Below are positions 59,690-64,000 of a stretch of DNA of 64,000 nt, piece after piece. The DNA comes from Sthenelais limicola. Lineage: Eukaryota > Annelida > Polychaeta > Phyllodocida > Sigalionidae. The stretch is taken from positions 58,432,773 to 58,496,772 of the forward strand of contig OW804095.1 in assembly GCA_942159475.1 (NCBI GenBank), read 5' to 3'. The notes below the pieces were generated by a model. The model worked only from the letters and a program-made list of their open reading frames with translations, was not told the DNA's origin and did not search any database. The position numbers and the translations under genes were made by a program. Within the stretch, counting starts at the first letter, position 1. Every line of letters begins with the position of its first letter.

Positions 59690-59810
59690 AATTAATGGTG
59701 TTAGTTGAGTATAATTAATATTTCCTTGCATCCCATGCAATGAACGCAAACTTCTCCTTAATTAAATGCTCAACATGGCCGTCTAATTAGTGCTTTAATA
59801 ATTTGAAATG
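59690..59810. promoter_or_regulatory. candidate regulatory element rich in TAATTA sites
   Basis: Within 120 bases there are CCTTAATTAATGG, GTATAATTAATATT, CCTTAATTAAATG, TCTAATTAGTGC and TTTAATAATTTG, along with a near-palindromic GCATCCCATGCAATG. Clustered TAATTA cores are the classic target of homeodomain proteins. In an AT-rich genome such clusters also arise by chance. Confidence 0.3.
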
Positions 59811-60551
59811 GAAACTTCCTTGTGTATGGGTTATACAGTTTGGAGGCACTATACTATGATAACCAAAACTATAAATGCGAAATTATAAAAATAAGATATA
59901 AACATACTTGCAACTTACTTTCCATTAATTCCTTCCTCTAGCTGTCGGGATAATGTTGTTATATCTCATTGAGTCATAACGTATTAACCTCCCTAAAATT
60001 TAATTTTATATACTCTCATTGCTCCACAATAACCAAGCCTACTTCTTCAATCTTACAACATCGTTTCCTTTATGTTACACTCGATATAACAACGTATTTG
60101 ATTAATGCATCCAATTAGGTGAAACATTAATTAATGAATGTTTTATTCAGGATTTTAAAGATTTATGGAATACTAGACCAGGGAAAATCTTCCTACTTGA
60201 TATTGCAAATCAAACTTGTATGGAATTCGCTACGCATTCAAAACTAGGGAATTAGTGACATTAGATTAGCGAAATACTAGATTAGTAGGGGTAAAGTAGG
60301 CAAACAATGAACTACAATATACATTTTTCTATCTAACCTTCCCAGGTAACAAACTGACGTTAACTTAACGCCGATTTCACCAACATTTTAGAGCAACTAT
60401 ACGTCAATGGTTAACGTTAATCTTCACGTGAATGTGTGGACTCAACTTTGCGCAATAATAACGTCAATATTAACGTGAATCTTACCATAGACTTTGCGCA
60501 ATATTAACGTCAATATTAACGTGAATCTTGCCATAGATTTTGCGCAATCTA

Positions 60552-60672
60552 AACGTCAATATTAACGTGAATCTTAACGTCAATATTAACGTGAATCTTA
60601 ACGTCACTATTAACGTGAATCTTAACGTCAATATTAACGTGAATCTTAACGTTGATATTAACGTGAATCTTT
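60552..60672 (+). repeat. 24-bp tandem repeat (five units)
   Basis: The unit AACGTCAATATTAACGTGAA plus TCTT is repeated five times with one to three changes, preceded by spaced units that alternate with TTTGCGCAAT (60459-60550). Because 24 is a multiple of three it yields an Asn/Val-repeat reading frame (NVNINVNL); this is an artefact. Confidence 0.9.
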
Positions 60673-62186
60673 ACGTATTGATCATATTGTGGTGGGGGAG
60701 GGTAAGGTTTTCAAAACCTAGTTTATTTTATTATTGCTTTTATTATTACTATAGCTTCATCAGTTCTGAATATTGAAGTAACATCACTTTTTATCAAATT
60801 GTTCAACAGATTCCCCAGGCATATTCCATTTCATGGTGTGGATAGTATTTTCCCTTATTCTTCAGTGGGTACTCCAGTCTACTTCTTTTCTGGCCTCCAT
60901 TCTTATGTCATCAAAGAGACTGTAGATCTTAAACTCATCTCTAGAAGAATAAAAGTTTGACAATGATAAGTATTGACATATCAATTTTATTGAATGTTAT
61001 TAATATACGAAGAAGTCTTTGAGATGAAAGATCAACGATTAAATCATGTACCTAGTTCATAAATTAAATGAATCTGTGTATTGAGAACTAATTCACAATG
61101 GGAATATCTTTCTTGTTTACCAAATCCAAATTAAAGTATAGTGAGTATTAAAAGACTTACTGTATTTAGCTTTAGTTTCGATTTCTTCAGATGTTTGAAC
61201 CATCTGTTTGGCAGGATGTCTTCTTGTCCCCTAAAATATAAATCATGGTTATGTATAAAGCCATCGAATAATGTAACCACAACAGTGATATAATATGTAG
61301 ACGGAGCAATTAACATTATATCAAGTATCCCTGCCAATAGTTCCCGCCAGAACTAAGAATCCTTTGTTTCCAGTGCTAATTATAATGCCTGGTTGTTGTT
61401 TCTATAACCGTCCATACCCTTGCTTGCTTACTGGGTCCCAAGGGAGAGGAGATTGAAGGGTGGGGTGGTAGGAGGATTAGGGTGGGTGTGTAGGGAGGGG
61501 AAGGGAAGTTTTATGCGATATCTAATGCACTATTATAACCCTAGCTTTCTATGAAACTCTATGCTGTATCTAAGTTAGAAGGGATGTATTTTTGAATGAG
61601 TATACATGTATACGTCTGAGCTTTTTATAAGGCTTCACTAAAAGTTTAATGATCTTAGATTCTTAGATTCCTGAAATGTGATGTAAATATGACTCCAGAA
61701 GACTCTAGTTTTTAAAAAATATGTACCTCATACCAACCAGCAACTTAAAGTCAAGAGATATCCTGACTTATACTTCATCCAACCTGGAAGCTGTATAGAA
61801 AATACCCAGTCCTAGAACCAATGAAATTTATATATCATTGATTTATGTGGCTCCAACTCTTTGGGACAAAACCGGCCATGGATACATTGATGTAGATCCT
61901 GTAAATAAAAAGAAAGTTATTGATTACATAGCATCTGATATTTAAAAAAGTATACCAAGATGTAAATGCCTGTTGGTTGTCTTTAATTCTAACATTATCT
62001 TATCAATGCCACTGGTGCTATTTAGAGAGCTAAGTGAGAGGCAGGACATCACCATGATATAACCAAAGTATACTGTTCAATATCGATATAGAGAGTTAGA
62101 GAAATGAATAAGAGGTGACTTACATTAGCAGCCAATTTGAAGTGTTCTTCCTTCCTTGACGGTTAGATTGTAACTAGGGAGACGCA

Positions 62187-62207
62187 GGGGCTCAGTGGTT
62201 GAAAGCC
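62187..62207 (+). repeat. tRNA-like A-box fragment
   Basis: GGGGCTCAGTGGTTGAAAGC resembles a polymerase III A-box as in the copies at 47545 and 48160. No B-box follows; C-rich sequence (CCACCC repeats) does. Probably a decayed SINE start, lying inside the 60341-63289 element. Confidence 0.3.
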
Positions 62208-63585
62208 AGTGGCATCACCCACACCCCTCCCCCTTGTCCCACCCAGCCACCCGCCCACCCACCCCCACCACCCAACGGTCGTTTGCCATGTGCTGAAGAG
62301 TGGCGGGCCACCTTAGGTAAACCACTGGTGGGATGCAATGTGCTATAGAGTGCGAGCCACCTTAGCGTAAATTGGATGTTGACATATCATATTTGAAAAG
62401 ATGAGACCAAGCCGATTCCATTGAGTGTAAACATTAAGGACATCTAATAAATACTTTTGTCTTTTTAGTCATAATTATATTTTTAATTTAAAAAAAAAAG
62501 TTTGCAATATTTCTAGGTGGATATTATTAGTAAAGTAGCCAAATATACTCAATAGGATGATCTAAATAACGCACTGATATAATTAATAAACAGTCTTGAA
62601 ATTGAAGTCTTGTATTCATACAACCACAATGACTAAACACCCCAAAAATGAAAATATTCCAACGAAGAAATCTTTTAAGTAAACAACTTTGAAAAACACC
62701 AATTTTGCGACTTGTGACTCATTTTCCTTAAACACATCACATGTGACATCCTGAATAATTTCTTTCACATTAATATCAATAATGTTAATTGACCAGTGAT
62801 TTAATGTTGATAAATTTATGTCAAAAGTAAAAACATTGATACACCAATGAGTTAATGTTAATGAATTTCCATAAAAGATATTAACGGACAGTTAATATGT
62901 TGATGAAAGGCAAGTATATTCATGTTCATATATCAATGTTAAGTTACCATTAAATCAACATAAATAATTTGATGTCAATATGTAAATGTTAACTTAACCA
63001 GTAAGTTAATGTTGATAGTTTGACGTCAATTTACTAACAGAAAATTAATGTTGATAATACGCAAGTTTATTGATGTCAAAATATTGATGTTAAGTCATCA
63101 TCAAATTAACGTTGAGAAGTGAACATCAAGAATGTTCACTCTAAGTTAATGTTTGCTTAACGCTGAAATGATAACGTGAACTTAATCCACGTGAAGTTAA
63201 GTTTAAATTCACATAAAAAAGTTAACGTTGCTAAATTAACTTTAAATTGACGTTAACCAACGTTGTTTTAACGTAAATTGTTACCTGGGTTTCATGTATT
63301 GGCGTGTTTTTCATTATTTCAAATGCAAGGGGTCCCAAGGGTTAACGCCAATACAGATTATAATCTATCTGTGTGTATTCATAGTTAAAATGCTAGTTAA
63401 TCGAATCTTATCAAATGAGCAATAATTTACTCATAATTCGTTTACCCCTGTTTCTCATTAAACTCCATCTAATATACCATCGGTGAATATTACTTAATGC
63501 CAATGTTATAGGCCACCTGCAATTACCGCAGACAGACTAAAAATAGTTTCGAGTTTAAAAGTTACATAATTATAAACTAAAGAAG

Positions 63586-64000
63586 GAGTAAAGTAGGCCT
63601 ACTACCATATAACCCACCTCCATTGAAACCTAATAAGGAGAACAAATCTGTAGTAATGCCTCAGCAAGTTGATAAATTGGATATTGGTGGTGCATCAAAA
63701 GCCATTGATTATTCACAAAGGAAATCGACAATGCCTGAAATGGGCCTTTATGAAGCAGTTTTTGACAAGTTGTGTCAGCCTGATAATACGCTCCCTGAAT
63801 GCGGCGTCTCTGTACACCAACATCAAGATATCAAACTATTAAAGGTGAAGTGTAAAGAAAATTATAAAAATCGAGATGAAAGCGGTTTTACATGGGTGGT
63901 GGGTGTAATAATGACTTCAAATGTTAAAAAATCCGAAAAGAATACACTAAGGCCCGTTTTTCACAGCTTTTTTATGAGCGAGCAAATGGGGCTAGCTTTG
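63586..64000 (+). CDS. partial ORF running off the window, unrecognised
   Basis: A plus-strand frame is open from just after the stop at 63583-63585 to the last base; the first ATG is at 63656, giving 115 codons to the edge. The composition is protein-like (MPQQVDKLDIGGASKAIDYS, MGLYEAVFDKLCQPDNTLPE, ESGFTWVVGVIMTSNVKKSE). A 138-codon open frame is long for DNA this AT-rich, so it may be an exon or a transposon coding fragment. From about 63949 the DNA reads TAAGGCCCGTTTTTCACAGC, which looks like the start of a short inverted-repeat element, so the natural frame may already be interrupted there. I recognise no family. Confidence 0.4.

Larger units (their letters stand above)
60341..63289. mobile_element. 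2.95-kb element with CCCAGGTAACA ends and AACGT arrays
   Basis: Left end CCCAGGTAACAAACTGACGTT; right end reversed CCCAGGTAACAATTTACGTT. Both ends are followed inward by dense AACGT/TTAACGT motifs: an ordered 24-bp array on the left (60552-60672) and about 500 bp of degenerate GTTAATGTTGAT-like repeats on the right (about 62770-63270). The middle is AT-rich and has no transposase frame. The arrangement fits a non-autonomous DNA transposon with subterminal protein-binding arrays. No target duplication is certain (CTT left, TTT right). Superfamily unknown. Confidence 0.65.

Noticed and set aside
60540..60776. Plus-strand frame with repeated NVNINVNL
   Set aside because: Direct consequence of the 24-bp tandem repeat; no conserved sequence outside it.

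Overview
This window reads as nuclear DNA of an animal, most likely a marine invertebrate. Coding exons are sparse and lie in AT-rich DNA, splice-site and AATAAA signals are eukaryotic, there is a seven-transmembrane receptor gene, and mobile DNA is dense (a non-LTR retrotransposon, many short inverted-repeat elements, tRNA-derived repeats, minisatellites). I lean towards a lophotrochozoan such as a brachiopod, mollusc or annelid because of the peptide-receptor style of the GPCR, but that is inference. There are no operons, rRNA genes, CRISPR arrays or prokaryotic features.

Layout. 1-10.4 kb: mostly unannotatable intergenic DNA with low-complexity tracts, a C-rich minisatellite and one old repeat copy. 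10.4-21.3 kb: a repeat district with two copies of one TA-flanked inverted-repeat element (10397-11837 and 18145-19373), each tied to an insertion event that can be dated against a paralogous empty site in this same window; three clusters rich in ATCGGG/CCCGAT motifs; a G-rich minisatellite; a 308-bp tandem repeat; and an 870-bp minisatellite with four-monomer higher-order structure. 22.85-26.6 kb: a TTAA-flanked inverted-repeat element split by a minus-strand non-LTR retrotransposon whose reverse transcriptase carries a 225-bp duplication of its own YADD region. 26.6-44.9 kb: mostly gene-free, with TA-flanked inverted-repeat elements at 32178-33108 and 38666-38994. 44.9-48.6 kb: a TTAA-flanked miniature element, then diverged tandem units of about 1.1 kb with tRNA-like segments. 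50.5-52.7 kb: a hairpin element, a second member of the 38.7-kb element family, and immediately after it the one confident gene, a rhodopsin-class GPCR (51147-52325, +). 54-59 kb: short MITEs, a LINE C-terminal remnant, and a tentative two-exon small gene (56603-57455). 60.3-63.3 kb: a 2.95-kb element with CCCAGGTAACA inverted ends and arrays of AACGT-rich repeats inside both ends. 63.6-64 kb: an open reading frame running off the window.

The GPCR is complete in one coding exon behind a 5'UTR intron. It has a short overlapping upstream ORF and lacks both cysteines of the usual extracellular disulfide. No other gene here can be tied to it. The rest of the window is best read as a record of successive transposon insertions. 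I did not find a convincing new multi-gene system; the most unusual structures are the nested elements with internal empty-site proof, the self-duplicated reverse transcriptase core, the higher-order minisatellite and the AACGT-array transposon.
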